From: Salinivibrio kushneri
GTDB taxonomy: Bacteria; Pseudomonadota; Gammaproteobacteria; Enterobacterales; Vibrionaceae
DNA: 64,000 nucleotides
Direction: 5' to 3'
Assembly (NCBI RefSeq): GCF_027286325.1
Contig: NZ_CP114588.1
Coordinates: 806,001-870,000 of the forward strand
Shown: positions 10,190 to 18,177 of the stretch, in pieces
Layout: the number at the start of each line of letters is the position of its first letter
How positions within the stretch are numbered: position 1 is the stretch's first letter
Translations under genes and position numbers: made by a program
Notes under the pieces: generated by a model
What the model was told of the DNA's origin: nothing
The model's database searches: none
What the model saw: the letters and a program-made list of their open reading frames with translations, nothing else

Positions 10190-10545
10190 GTATGACTACC
10201 TATGTTTCGTAAGACAGAGTGTATTGAACAAAAAGGATAGTGGACAAACAGAGACACTACCTTTTTAAAAAAAGAATTATCTCATGCGTTGTCGCGGGGA
10301 AAGAACCATCTTTATCCGTCCTGGATAAATGAACGCTCCGTCGAGTACAACCAGATTAGGTTGCGAGACAATCGAATCCGAGCAACAATGATAAAGTGCG
10401 CTAAGGATAGCGGGACTTGATACAGATAACAAAAATTTTTTGAGCAATACTGGTTAATTTTGAAAGTTTTTAAACAGTTTGTTTAATTTTTATTGTAAAA
10501 GTTGAGTGATAGCGAGTCGAGTCACACTGAGTAAGTGAGGTAGGT
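10190..10545. other. Divergent promoter region ackA / yfbV
   Basis: No open frame worth calling. The ackA-proximal part is mixed; the yfbV-proximal 150 bp is very AT-rich with runs such as CAAAAATTTTTTG and TTTTTAAACAG. A weak FNR-like half site TTGATACAGATAAC is present but its second arm is poor (3/5). Promoter elements cannot be pinned down by eye. Confidence 0.5.
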
Positions 10546-10995
10546 ATGACAACGAATAAGTCAATCTGGCGCTGCCTGCAAGATGGTCAGAAGTACATGC
10601 AGGAATGGCCAATGAGAAAGGAGTTGGCACCGGTCTTTCCCGAAAACCGGGTTATCACCATGACTCGTTTCGCGATTAAAGTCATGCCTGCAGTGGCGGC
10701 AATCAGTGTATTGCTGCAGATGTCGGCCAATAATGTGCAAGGGCTACCGCAAGCGGTCATTGTGGCCCTGTTCGCGTTGAGCTTGCCGGTGCAAGGATTG
10801 TGGTGGTTGGGTAAGCGTCGTGATACGCCTCTGCCGCCGGCGCTAGCAGGTTGGTATCGCGAGCTACATCAAAAAATTACCAGTGAAGGCCATGCGATGC
10901 AGCCGATTAAAAGCCAGCCAAAATACAAAGAGCTCGCGCATGCGTTAAGCCGCGCGTTTAAAGTTGATCGCGCCGCCTTGGAGCGCTGGTTCTAA
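10546..10995 (+). CDS. yfbV: YfbV/DUF412 inner-membrane protein
   Basis: Small inner-membrane protein of the UPF0208/YfbV family, 149 aa (E. coli 151). Two membrane segments (about 48-63 and 70-90: [19 protein letters not shown]) between cytoplasmic ends; N-terminal [24 protein letters not shown] is typical of the family. Divergently placed next to ackA as in many gammaproteobacteria; in E. coli YfbV has been tied to Ter macrodomain behaviour and membrane integrity, but its molecular function is unclear. Good AGGT ribosome site before the ATG. Confidence 0.93.
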   Translation: MTTNKSIWRCLQDGQKYMQEWPMRKELAPVFPENRVITMTRFAIKVMPAVAAISVLLQMSANNVQGLPQAVIVALFALSLPVQGLWWLGKRRDTPLPPALAGWYRELHQKITSEGHAMQPIKSQPKYKELAHALSRAFKVDRAALERWF

Positions 10996-11067
10996 CAGAC
11001 ACGCGGAGTCGTCGCTATCGCGCAGATATCGGCCATCGACTATCAAAGAGCTAACGAGAAGAAATGA

Positions 11068-11106
11068 TAACAAAAACGCCGACCGACTGGTCGGCGTTTT
11101 TGTATG
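11068..11106. terminator. Bidirectional terminator between yfbV and chaN-like gene
   Basis: Near-perfect palindrome: ACAAAAACGCCGACC, GACT loop, GGTCGGCGTTTTTGT. A-tract and T-tract on the two sides make it work in both directions for the converging genes. Confidence 0.9.
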
Positions 11107-11123
11107 TGAGAAAGCGTGAGCGC

Positions 11124-12095
11124 TTAGCTCTTTGTGGCGCGCTTGCACTGGGCGGCACCTTGCCCTTTCATTTGGCTCACCGCTTGACGCATTTCGTCCA
11201 TCGACAGCCAACGCTGAGGCATGGGCTGCACGTGTAAGCGCAAGTCGGGTGCGTTGTCGCTAAGCTGGGTATGGTCGCTCACCGCAGTGATCAGTGCGAG
11301 GCGCAGTTCAGGGTCGCGGGCGTGAATTTGCGCGGCGGTTCCCAAGCCTTCAGCGATATGAAAGCGTCCCGCGATATGCACAATTTGGCTGTCAGGGTGG
11401 GCAGCATGATACTCGACGATGCTTTCGGCCATCGTGGCATCCCACGCAAGCTGGGCGGCATATTGGGCCTCGGTTTGGCTGGCGCTGCCATGGTGCATAT
11501 TGGCCTTAAACTTGCGCTTATACGGTGAACCTTGGGTATCGATGGTGTCCGCAAACCAGCCACGCTGTTGCTCGGAAAGGCTGTCGAGGTACGACAACCC
11601 TTGTTTACCCATACAGCGCACCAGCCGCTTGGGGGCGTTGGCAGCAATCACCTCGATTTGGCGTTGCTTGGCTAGTTCAATCAAGGGGCGGTAACTGCCA
11701 TCATAGTTATCCCAGGCATTGGCTTGCCGCTTTAACGTGTCTTCGCCGATCTCGCCGGCAAGATATTGGTCAAGGACGGGTTGTGCATCGCGACTGAATT
11801 GCTCCATCGACAGGGCCACAGGGTGTTCTGAGGCGAGCTGACTGAGTAGCTCAGTTTGAAAGCGGTGCACGCCAGGATGGCCGTGCCACTCGCCAATCAG
11901 CACCACATCGGCATCCGCCACTTGAGCGGCCACTTGGGTTAGGCTTAATGACTCACCCTCTGCGCGGGTCACTTGATAGTCAAACAAGGTGGCAAGCGCA
12001 TCGGTTTTCGCATGGAGCGCCGAGCTGGTGAGTGCGATGCAGGCTGCGGCGAGCCAGGCAGTGACGATACGAACCGATACGCGACCTTGTTTCAT
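11124..12095 (-). CDS. ChaN-family haem-binding protein
   Basis: Envelope protein of the ChaN/HmuF family (PF04187, EreA-like fold), 323 aa. N-terminal signal segment VTAWLAAACIALTSSALHA with a signal-peptidase-like AxA end; no clear lipobox Cys at the cleavage site. Family motifs: DVVLIGEWHGHPGVH (about 61-75), VALSMEQFSRDAQPVLDQYL and ANAPKRLVR. Campylobacter ChaN is a haem-binding lipoprotein involved in iron uptake; here no TonB or haem operon is beside it. Start ATG has AAGGAG upstream. Followed toward rlmA by 15 bp between rlmA stop and this start, so rlmA is upstream in a possible rlmA-chaN transcript. Confidence 0.8.
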   Translation of the reverse strand: MKQGRVSVRIVTAWLAAACIALTSSALHAKTDALATLFDYQVTRAEGESLSLTQVAAQVADADVVLIGEWHGHPGVHRFQTELLSQLASEHPVALSMEQFSRDAQPVLDQYLAGEIGEDTLKRQANAWDNYDGSYRPLIELAKQRQIEVIAANAPKRLVRCMGKQGLSYLDSLSEQQRGWFADTIDTQGSPYKRKFKANMHHGSASQTEAQYAAQLAWDATMAESIVEYHAAHPDSQIVHIAGRFHIAEGLGTAAQIHARDPELRLALITAVSDHTQLSDNAPDLRLHVQPMPQRWLSMDEMRQAVSQMKGQGAAQCKRATKS

Positions 12096-12110
12096 GGGAT
12101 GTCTCCTTGG

Positions 12111-12938
12111 CTATGATTGCTCCGCAGTGTGATGGCGATACACGCGCAGGGTGAAGTCTGCTTCGCACTCAAAGGCCTCGCTGTTGGCTAAGGTGTTACG
12201 CCACTCATCTGAGGCACGCCAAGCAAAGGGCGTCATCTGCAGCAGCGTGAGGGCTTGCTCGCCTGCCAATGTCATCGGGTAATGCAGTGAGTGCTCACTT
12301 TCTATCTGAAAGCCTGGTAATGACTCCGGTGGCGTTTCGTGTAAGCGCACCTCTTGATAGATACCGGCTTTTAGCTGAAATAGATGACGTGGACCTGGCG
12401 TTACCGTCACCACCACGCCACCTGGCTTAATCACGCGATCTAACTCTTCACCATTACAGGGCGCATAAATGCGTACCACACCATCAAGGCTGTTATCGGC
12501 AAACGGCAGGCGTTGGGAAGAGGCGACCGAGAACTGACACTGTGGATACCATTTAGCCGCATAACGCACCGCCACTTTGGCAATATCTAATCCGTGTACA
12601 GACCATTGTTGCGCTGCGGTTTGATCGGCAATCGCGTGGGTGTAGTAACCTTCGCCACAGCCAACATCTAAGATGGTTTTGTGCTCGCCATCGAGCGCTT
12701 GGGTGAGGGCGTCAATCATCGCTTGGCGCATGGGGGCGTAATGGCCGGCATTTAAAAACGCCCGACGCGCTTGGGTCATGGCCTTGTTATCGCCCGGATC
12801 TTTAGAGCGCTTAAATTGTACCGGAAGCAGATTGAGGTAGCCTTCTTTGGCGCGGTCAAATTGGTGATTATTAGCGCAATAGGCGCCACGTGACCTGGCT
12901 TGTAGGGGCTGTTGGCACAGCGGGCATCGATAAATCAT
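12111..12938 (-). CDS. rlmA: 23S rRNA (guanine745-N1)-methyltransferase RlmA
   Basis: Methylates G745 of 23S rRNA with S-adenosylmethionine; 275 aa (E. coli RlmA 269). N-terminal four-Cys/His zinc ribbon (YRCPLCQQPL and YCANNHQFDRAKEGY at residues 3-32), conserved LLPVQFKRSKDPGDNKAM, and Rossmann SAM motif ILDVGCGEGYYTHA (about 88-101). The start giving MIYRCPLC is chosen; the open frame continues 51 codons upstream but that part is low-complexity Arg/Pro and not homologous in character. Sits between yfbU and the ChaN-like gene on the same strand. Confidence 0.95.
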   Translation of the reverse strand: MIYRCPLCQQPLQARSRGAYCANNHQFDRAKEGYLNLLPVQFKRSKDPGDNKAMTQARRAFLNAGHYAPMRQAMIDALTQALDGEHKTILDVGCGEGYYTHAIADQTAAQQWSVHGLDIAKVAVRYAAKWYPQCQFSVASSQRLPFADNSLDGVVRIYAPCNGEELDRVIKPGGVVVTVTPGPRHLFQLKAGIYQEVRLHETPPESLPGFQIESEHSLHYPMTLAGEQALTLLQMTPFAWRASDEWRNTLANSEAFECEADFTLRVYRHHTAEQS

Positions 12939-13016
12939 GGTTGTTCGGTGTGTTAGCGTGAATGGGCTTAAGGGTACGGGCTTGCGAGGCGTTCGACAAG
13001 CGCGGCGCGAGCAAAT

Positions 13017-13045
13017 TAAACAGCCGCCTCGTGGGCGGCTGGCAA
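13017..13045 (-). terminator. Hairpin downstream of yfbU
   Basis: Stem CAGCCGCC / GGCGGCTG with a short loop, followed on the minus strand by TTTAATTT. Likely ends the yfbU message ahead of rlmA. Confidence 0.65.
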
Positions 13046-13068
13046 TGGAGAGGGTCGCTTGCTTTGGT

Positions 13069-13569
13069 TTAGGCGGCGAGGATCTGCTCAATCTCGGTTA
13101 AGCTTAAGTGGAACTGGCGCGGGCACTCACGCCACACGTTCAGCATGCGACGGTACTTTTCCAGCATGGGCATTTGGCTGTTAAAGCGGTGCTCGCCTTG
13201 GTCGAATTGTGGATAAAGCCCCTCCGTATCAACAAGAAAGCGGACATAATGCACTAAGGCACCTTCAGTGGCGGCATCGAAGCCCCAGAATTGAACGCGG
13301 CGCGGTGATAAGGCGGCTTGGTTGGCATCGTCCAGGAGGTTGTAAGAGGCTTGCATGGCATGGTGCATTTCCATGATATCAATGATCTCACGGCATTGGG
13401 TTTCACATAATGCCTCGAACTGGCTGATCACTTCCGCCATTTGCAAGCCGTAACCGCGCTCAATAATGGTTTGTAAGCGGCGATACTTTTCGCTATTAGA
13501 GGGATCGAGGTGGCACATTAATTGGTATTGATTAGATAAAATTAGACGTTGTGCAGGGGTCATATCCAT
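13069..13569 (-). CDS. yfbU: YfbU family protein
   Basis: Cytoplasmic protein of the UPF0304/YfbU family (PF03887), 166 aa versus 164 in E. coli. The start chosen gives [18 protein letters not shown], the conserved family N terminus, with AAGAGG 9 nt upstream. Other conserved parts: [30 protein letters not shown] and RYRRMLNVW-type C-terminal half. Function is unknown; it lies in the same neighbourhood as yfbV-ackA-pta in E. coli, and that association is kept here. Confidence 0.93.
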   Translation of the reverse strand: MDMTPAQRLILSNQYQLMCHLDPSNSEKYRRLQTIIERGYGLQMAEVISQFEALCETQCREIIDIMEMHHAMQASYNLLDDANQAALSPRRVQFWGFDAATEGALVHYVRFLVDTEGLYPQFDQGEHRFNSQMPMLEKYRRMLNVWRECPRQFHLSLTEIEQILAA

Positions 13570-13751
13570 CGCGGTTGGCCTCTTAACTCTCAAAGGTACA
13601 ATAGTCATTCATCAATTGATGAGGGAATAAATAGAGACTACCAGCTCTATGAGGGTGAAATCTTGATCTGAGCTATGTCCGTAGCACGTTTATCACCCGC
13701 TAGTGGTTGTGTCAGTCAGAGGTAGAAAAGGTCAGTGACTAGGGATTAAAT

Positions 13752-14417
13752 ATGTTTGAGTTCGCCGAAGTGAGTGGTTGGCAATGGGGCGGCTGGTTAT
13801 TGTGGGCAGCGGTGCTTTATCGGACCTATCCACCAGAGTTTTTCTCTAAGCTGCGCCAAGAAACCGGGTATCAGCATTTGGCGTTTTCCTCCGCGGTGGT
13901 GTTGTTTGCGTTGTGGGCGCTCCAGGCGGGGATTAAAGAAGGGCTGGATATCCACTTTTTAGGCGTGACCACTTTAGCCTTGTGCCACGGTTGGCGCATT
14001 GCTATTTGGATTGCCACTGTGCCACTGGCGTTGATGGCGGTGTTTGGTTTTGTTCCTGTTGCTGATGTGGGCATGACCGCATTGACCACGGCGGTGTTAC
14101 CTATCACTTTTAGTTATGGCATTTTCGCGCTCAGTTACCACTACTTAACCCGGCATTTGTTTATTTACATCTTTATCGCTGCATTTATCGGTGCGGCGCT
14201 CACCATGGTATTCCAGCTCTCCGTGACCTCGTTGTGGTATTGGCTGGCCGATAGGCACAGCTGGCAGGATATCGTGCATAACTACCTGCAAATTGCGCTA
14301 CTGATGTGGTTCCCTGAGGCGCTATTAAATGGCATGGCGGTGACGGTGATGGCGGTGTATCGCCCTCATTGGCTACGCACTTTTTACGATCGAGAGTATC
14401 TATCACCCGAGCGTTAG
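13752..14417 (+). CDS. CbiM-like energy-coupling-factor permease
   Basis: Integral membrane protein of 221 aa with about six to seven membrane segments. The arrangement (ALCHGWRIAIWIATVPLALMAV, TAVLPITFSYGIFALSYHYL, and the LQIALLMWFPEALLNGMAVTVMAVYRP end) resembles the CbiM S-component family of nickel/cobalt ECF transporters as found stand-alone in vibrios. No CbiN, CbiQ or CbiO gene is adjacent, and the N-terminal Met-His ATCUN-like motif of true CbiM (MHI at the start) is absent, so metal transport is unproven. Ribosome site AGGGA precedes the ATG. Confidence 0.6.
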   Translation: MFEFAEVSGWQWGGWLLWAAVLYRTYPPEFFSKLRQETGYQHLAFSSAVVLFALWALQAGIKEGLDIHFLGVTTLALCHGWRIAIWIATVPLALMAVFGFVPVADVGMTALTTAVLPITFSYGIFALSYHYLTRHLFIYIFIAAFIGAALTMVFQLSVTSLWYWLADRHSWQDIVHNYLQIALLMWFPEALLNGMAVTVMAVYRPHWLRTFYDREYLSPER

Positions 14418-14449
14418 TGTGCGTCAATGCAGCGGTGACGGTGAAATCT

Positions 14450-14485
14450 AGATGAAAAAATGCCGCCAGTATTGACCGGCGGCGT
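14450..14485 (-). terminator. Terminator downstream of the FNT-CBS gene
   Basis: Stem GCCGCC / GGCGGC, with TTTTTTC following on the minus strand. Confidence 0.75.
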
Positions 14486-14508
14486 TATCGATAATGGCCA
14501 TTCCTGTG

Positions 14509-15957
14509 TTAGGCGGTGACTAATCCTTCTTTGGCATCAGTGGGCAGGATGTCCATTGCGTTACCATAAAGTGGCGCGAGCGCTCGAACCACATTGGCGC
14601 GCGTGATCACACCCACCAATCGCTCGTCTTTCATCACCGGATAAATATAGGGGCGCGATAAGGTTTGTGTTTTGGCGCGCTCTAACGCTGATTGGGTGGT
14701 AAAGCGAGTGGCAATCCCCGCATCACTGACCGGGTAGAGCACTTGATTATCAATGCTCATGTACTGTGCCAGTTCAATCACCGATTGGTCTGCCTCAACC
14801 GTTTGTGCCTCGGTGCGCATCAGATCTTCAACTTTCGCATCCATATCTGGTTGATAGTCATTCCACCATAAATCCACCAAGACATCCTGCACCGAGAAAA
14901 AGCCAACCAGTTGATTCTGGCTGTCTACCACAGGGGCACCTTGAAGTTGATGGCGGTTAAGTTGCTCTATGGCGTCAGCCACAAACTGCTGAGCTTTTAA
15001 GGCACACTGAGCCGATTGCATATGGTTTTCAATGGTTAAGGTTTCTTGGGTCATAACAGGTCTCTCAGAATAAGGCACAGACGGTAGCGTCAATGAAGAA
15101 ATGTGCGCGGTTTTATTTTCTCTTTCTGGGTTGATAATTAGCCAATAGCCCATGCCGACAAGGCCGGCACCACCCACGATATTGCCAAGGGTGACGGGGA
15201 TTAAATTGGCGCTAATAAACTGGATGAGGTTGACATCACTAAAGGCTGCGGGGGAGCTACCTACTGCTTGCCAAAAGCTATCTGGTGCGAAGGTGGCGAT
15301 GCTCATGCCCAATGGCACCATGAACATATTGGCGACGCTGTGCTCAAAACCAGTGCTGACAAACATGGCAACAGGTAAAATCACCATCACGGCTTTGGTT
15401 AGTGGGTTTTGCGAGGTAAATGTCATCCAAATCGCTAAACAAACGAGCAAGTTACAGAGCACGCCTAGGGAGAACGCTTGCAGCCAGCTGTGATGCAGTT
15501 TGTGCTGCGCAACGTGTAGGGCGTTGAGCCCCCATTGCCCATCATCAAGCTGATACAGACCCGCTGCCATCACGATCAGTACTAACAAGAGTGCGCCACA
15601 TAAGTTGCCGATATACACCCTTGCCCAGGTATAAAGCAGGCTGCGCGTACTAATTTTACCGTTGGCGCGAGCGAGCATTGATAGCACTGTGCTGGTAAAT
15701 AGCTCGGCCCCGCCGAGCACCACGAGGATCAATCCCATGCTAAAGGCCAGTCCGCCCATCAGTCGGGTTAGCCCCCAGCCGGCATGACTGCCTGTGGTGA
15801 CCGTGAGGTAAAACACGAAAGCCAACCCGATAAACAGGCCTGCCATCATCGCCAGCCCGACGGCCATACGGGTCGATTTGCGCGACTTGCTCTCAGCGTA
15901 TTGTTCGGCTTGCACCAGCAGTGCAGCGGGGCCGTCAGTGTGAATGGGGGTTACCAT
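14509..15957 (-). CDS. Formate/nitrite channel (FNT/FocA family) fused to CBS-domain pair
   Basis: Inner-membrane pentameric channel for formate, 482 aa instead of the usual 270-290. Residues about 20-290 are a full FNT domain with six membrane helices, including GGAELFTSTVLSML, GNLCGALLLVLIV and the conserved His in STGFEHSVANMFMVPLG. After a linker, residues about 320-470 carry two CBS motifs (APVVDSQNQLVGFFSVQDVL and YPVMKDERLVGVITRANVVRAL), which usually bind adenosine nucleotides. One continuous frame, no frameshift. Start ATG has AGGAGG 6 nt upstream. A YeiE-like LysR gene is divergent. Likely partner of PflB; nucleotide gating of the channel is inference. Confidence 0.88.
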   Translation of the reverse strand: MVTPIHTDGPAALLVQAEQYAESKSRKSTRMAVGLAMMAGLFIGLAFVFYLTVTTGSHAGWGLTRLMGGLAFSMGLILVVLGGAELFTSTVLSMLARANGKISTRSLLYTWARVYIGNLCGALLLVLIVMAAGLYQLDDGQWGLNALHVAQHKLHHSWLQAFSLGVLCNLLVCLAIWMTFTSQNPLTKAVMVILPVAMFVSTGFEHSVANMFMVPLGMSIATFAPDSFWQAVGSSPAAFSDVNLIQFISANLIPVTLGNIVGGAGLVGMGYWLIINPERENKTAHISSLTLPSVPYSERPVMTQETLTIENHMQSAQCALKAQQFVADAIEQLNRHQLQGAPVVDSQNQLVGFFSVQDVLVDLWWNDYQPDMDAKVEDLMRTEAQTVEADQSVIELAQYMSIDNQVLYPVSDAGIATRFTTQSALERAKTQTLSRPYIYPVMKDERLVGVITRANVVRALAPLYGNAMDILPTDAKEGLVTA

Positions 15958-16117
15958 CGGCTGCCTCCTCTTTTGGCGATGCATGCCCGACCTTGAAGAC
16001 AAAAAAACATACTGGTTGTACTCCTTTTTAGACTGAATGTGAATAAATCCAGCCTATTCCTGTGGTTATCAGGAGTAAAATTGATATTTCTTAGGGTAAT
16101 AATCACAAAAATTGATA

Positions 16118-16140
16118 GTCTGATGTCATCAAAATCAGAC
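16118..16140. promoter_or_regulatory. Dyad operator-like site before the LysR gene
   Basis: Perfect inverted repeat GTCTGAT-N9-ATCAGAC ending 15 bp before the LysR ATG, in the divergent spacer with the FNT-CBS gene. Inside it is the palindrome TGATGTCATCA. It has the size of a LysR-type binding site; it could also form an mRNA hairpin near the ribosome site. Confidence 0.5.
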
Positions 16141-16155
16141 AGTGAAGGAGAGAGA

Positions 16156-17061
16156 ATGCGCTACTCACTTAAGCAGCTTGCCGTGTTTGAGGCGATTGCT
16201 GCGATGGGCAGTGTGAGCCGTGCTGCCGATCATTTAGCGTTAACTCAGTCGGCGACTAGCATGGCGCTTTCACAGCTCGAAAAGCTACTCGGTAGGCCTC
16301 TCTTTGAGCGCCAAGGCAAGCAAATGCAGTTAACCTATTGGGGAGCATGGCTGCGACCTAAAGCACGACAACTGCTGTTTGATGCGCAACAAATTGAAGC
16401 AGGGTTTGATGGACAGCACATTATTAGTGGTGATATTGCCTTAATTGCCAGTCAGACTGCGGCAGAGCACCTGATTCCAGACCTTATCAGTATTATTGAT
16501 AGTGACTTTCCTGAGCTGAGAATCGACTTTACGGTGAAAAATACCCAGAAGGTGATTGATAGTGTGCGCCGCTATCAGCACGACTTGGGGATCATTGAAG
16601 GGCGTTGTGACGATAGCCGATTGAAGCAACAAGTGTGGTGCCATGACCATTTGGTGGTGGTGGCGGCCAAGCATCATCCTTATGCAAAGCGCGATCAGGT
16701 AAGCCTTGCGCAGCTGGAGCAAGCCCAGTGGGTGCTGAGAGAGCCGGGAGCGGGGACACGGCACAGTTTTGATAGTGCCATTCATGGCGTTATCGAAGAT
16801 CTTGATGTGCGCCGTGAATATGAGCAGGTGCCGGTATTACGCACCTTGGTGGCTAACTCCAATTACCTCAGTTGCTTGCCGTATCTTGATGTAGAAAAGT
16901 GGTTAGCACGTGAAGAGTTGGTGGCGCTAAATGTGCCTGAGCTAAACATGCGACGCACATTGTCTTTTATTTGGCGAGCGGATGCGGCGGATAACCCGTT
17001 GCGCGACTGTATTATCCGTGAAGCAATCCGAATGACGAAGGCGAGGCGACGCGAGATGTAA
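16156..17061 (+). CDS. LysR-family regulator (YeiE-like)
   Basis: LysR-type transcriptional regulator, 301 aa. Winged HTH at residues 2-60 (LKQLAVFEAIAAMGSVSRAADHL, TQSATSMALSQLEKLLGRPLF), then a periplasmic-binding-protein-like effector domain. Overall resembles E. coli YeiE. The start with GGAG 6 nt upstream giving MRYSLKQLAVFE is chosen; a longer frame to 16039 exists but its extension contains the dyad site and is probably untranslated. Divergent from the FNT-CBS formate channel, its most likely target. Confidence 0.9.
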   Translation: MRYSLKQLAVFEAIAAMGSVSRAADHLALTQSATSMALSQLEKLLGRPLFERQGKQMQLTYWGAWLRPKARQLLFDAQQIEAGFDGQHIISGDIALIASQTAAEHLIPDLISIIDSDFPELRIDFTVKNTQKVIDSVRRYQHDLGIIEGRCDDSRLKQQVWCHDHLVVVAAKHHPYAKRDQVSLAQLEQAQWVLREPGAGTRHSFDSAIHGVIEDLDVRREYEQVPVLRTLVANSNYLSCLPYLDVEKWLAREELVALNVPELNMRRTLSFIWRADAADNPLRDCIIREAIRMTKARRREM

Positions 17062-17063
17062 GG

Positions 17064-17096
17064 CCAAAAAAGCCGGCTGTATGGCCGGCTTTATGG
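17064..17096. terminator. Bidirectional terminator between LysR gene and pflA
   Basis: Stem AGCCGGC / GCCGGCT, 6-nt loop, flanked by AAAAAA and TTTAT; converging genes on both sides. Confidence 0.8.
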
Positions 17097-17105
17097 GGTT
17101 AACGC

Positions 17106-17846
17106 TTAGTAAGTGACACTGTGACCGTAACTGGCAATGATCTCTTTGACTCTATCCATCACTTCTTTTGATGGGGGCGAGACGTCTTGCAGCTCGTAGT
17201 CATGACCCAACGCTTCCCATTTGTGCGCGCCGAGTTGGTGGTAGGGAAGTAACTCGACTTTTTCAATGTTATCCATGTCTTGAATAAATTGGCCGAGACG
17301 ATGGGCAGAGTCATCATCATCGGTGTAACCGGGGACAACCACGTAACGAATCCAGGTTTTTTGCCCAATTTTGTGCAGGTACTTAGCAAAGTCGAGGGTT
17401 CGTCGGTTCGATACGCCGACCAAGTCTTCGTGGACGTGATCGTTGAGTTGCTTAAGATCCAGCATCACTAAATCGGTGGCCTCAAGGACTTCATCAATCA
17501 CCGGGGTGTGTTTGCGAATATAGCCGTTGGTATCTAAACAGGTGTGGATCCCTTCCGCGTTAGCGGCTCGGAAAAAATCACGCACAAATTCGGGCTGCAA
17601 CATGGCCTCACCGCCAGATGCTGTCACCCCGCCACCAGAGGCGGTGATAAAATGGCGATAGGCGCGCACATCTTTCATTATCTCATCGACGGTCACTTCT
17701 TTGCCGCCGTGCGTGTCCCACGTATCACGGTTATGACAGTATTTGCACCGCATCAAACAGCCTTGCATAAAGACAATAAAGCGGATACCTGGGCCGTCTA
17801 CGGTGCCACAGGATTCAAACGAATGGATGCGACCAATTGTCGACAT
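17106..17846 (-). CDS. pflA: Pyruvate formate-lyase 1-activating enzyme
   Basis: Radical-SAM enzyme that installs the glycyl radical on PflB, 246 aa (E. coli PflA 246). The [4Fe-4S] motif is [11 protein letters not shown] (Cys-x3-Cys-x2-Cys at about 30-37), preceded by [17 protein letters not shown], with [11 protein letters not shown] and [10 protein letters not shown] further on. GGAG ribosome site 6 nt before the ATG. It is separated from pflB by an opposite-strand chemoreceptor gene, so unlike E. coli the two are not one transcript. Confidence 0.97.
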   Translation of the reverse strand: MSTIGRIHSFESCGTVDGPGIRFIVFMQGCLMRCKYCHNRDTWDTHGGKEVTVDEIMKDVRAYRHFITASGGGVTASGGEAMLQPEFVRDFFRAANAEGIHTCLDTNGYIRKHTPVIDEVLEATDLVMLDLKQLNDHVHEDLVGVSNRRTLDFAKYLHKIGQKTWIRYVVVPGYTDDDDSAHRLGQFIQDMDNIEKVELLPYHQLGAHKWEALGHDYELQDVSPPSKEVMDRVKEIIASYGHSVTY

Positions 17847-18177
17847 AACTGTCTCCAGACTGCGAATGGCTATGTCGTCATTTTATTACAAAAGCCGGTG
17901 TGAAGATAAGGGAATTCCCCGCTTTTTCGCACTTCTCACCTTCGTATTTCTTCTTTTTTGCATTCCTGTCATAGCTTGATCACAGTTCCAGTTTTCCATC
18001 GCTTAACGAATGAGACGTTAACCAGATAAATTCCATGCTGTTTTTGTGACTTTTCGTTTTTTTGTCCAAACTTACGTGCGACACGTCGCCAAAGCGATAC
18101 ATGCTTATGCCAGGTTGCATGCAAGCAAGGACATGCTTGGTGTCAGGCTAGGATCAAAGCAAATGCTAGGACTTATA
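17847..18177. other. Divergent promoter region pflA / chemoreceptor
   Basis: No gene seen. A CRP-like sequence TGTCATAGCTTGATCACA has half-sites 8 bp apart rather than 6, so it is not called. The open frame continues upstream of the chemoreceptor start, but it has weak coding character and no good ribosome site before 18178. Confidence 0.4.

Noticed and set aside
10410-10440. FNR site upstream of ackA (TTGATACAGATAAC)
   Set aside because: Second arm matches only 3 of 5 positions and lies more than 200 bp from ackA.
17960-17990. CRP-like palindrome before the chemoreceptor
   Set aside because: The two half-sites are 8 bp apart instead of 6, and one is imperfect.
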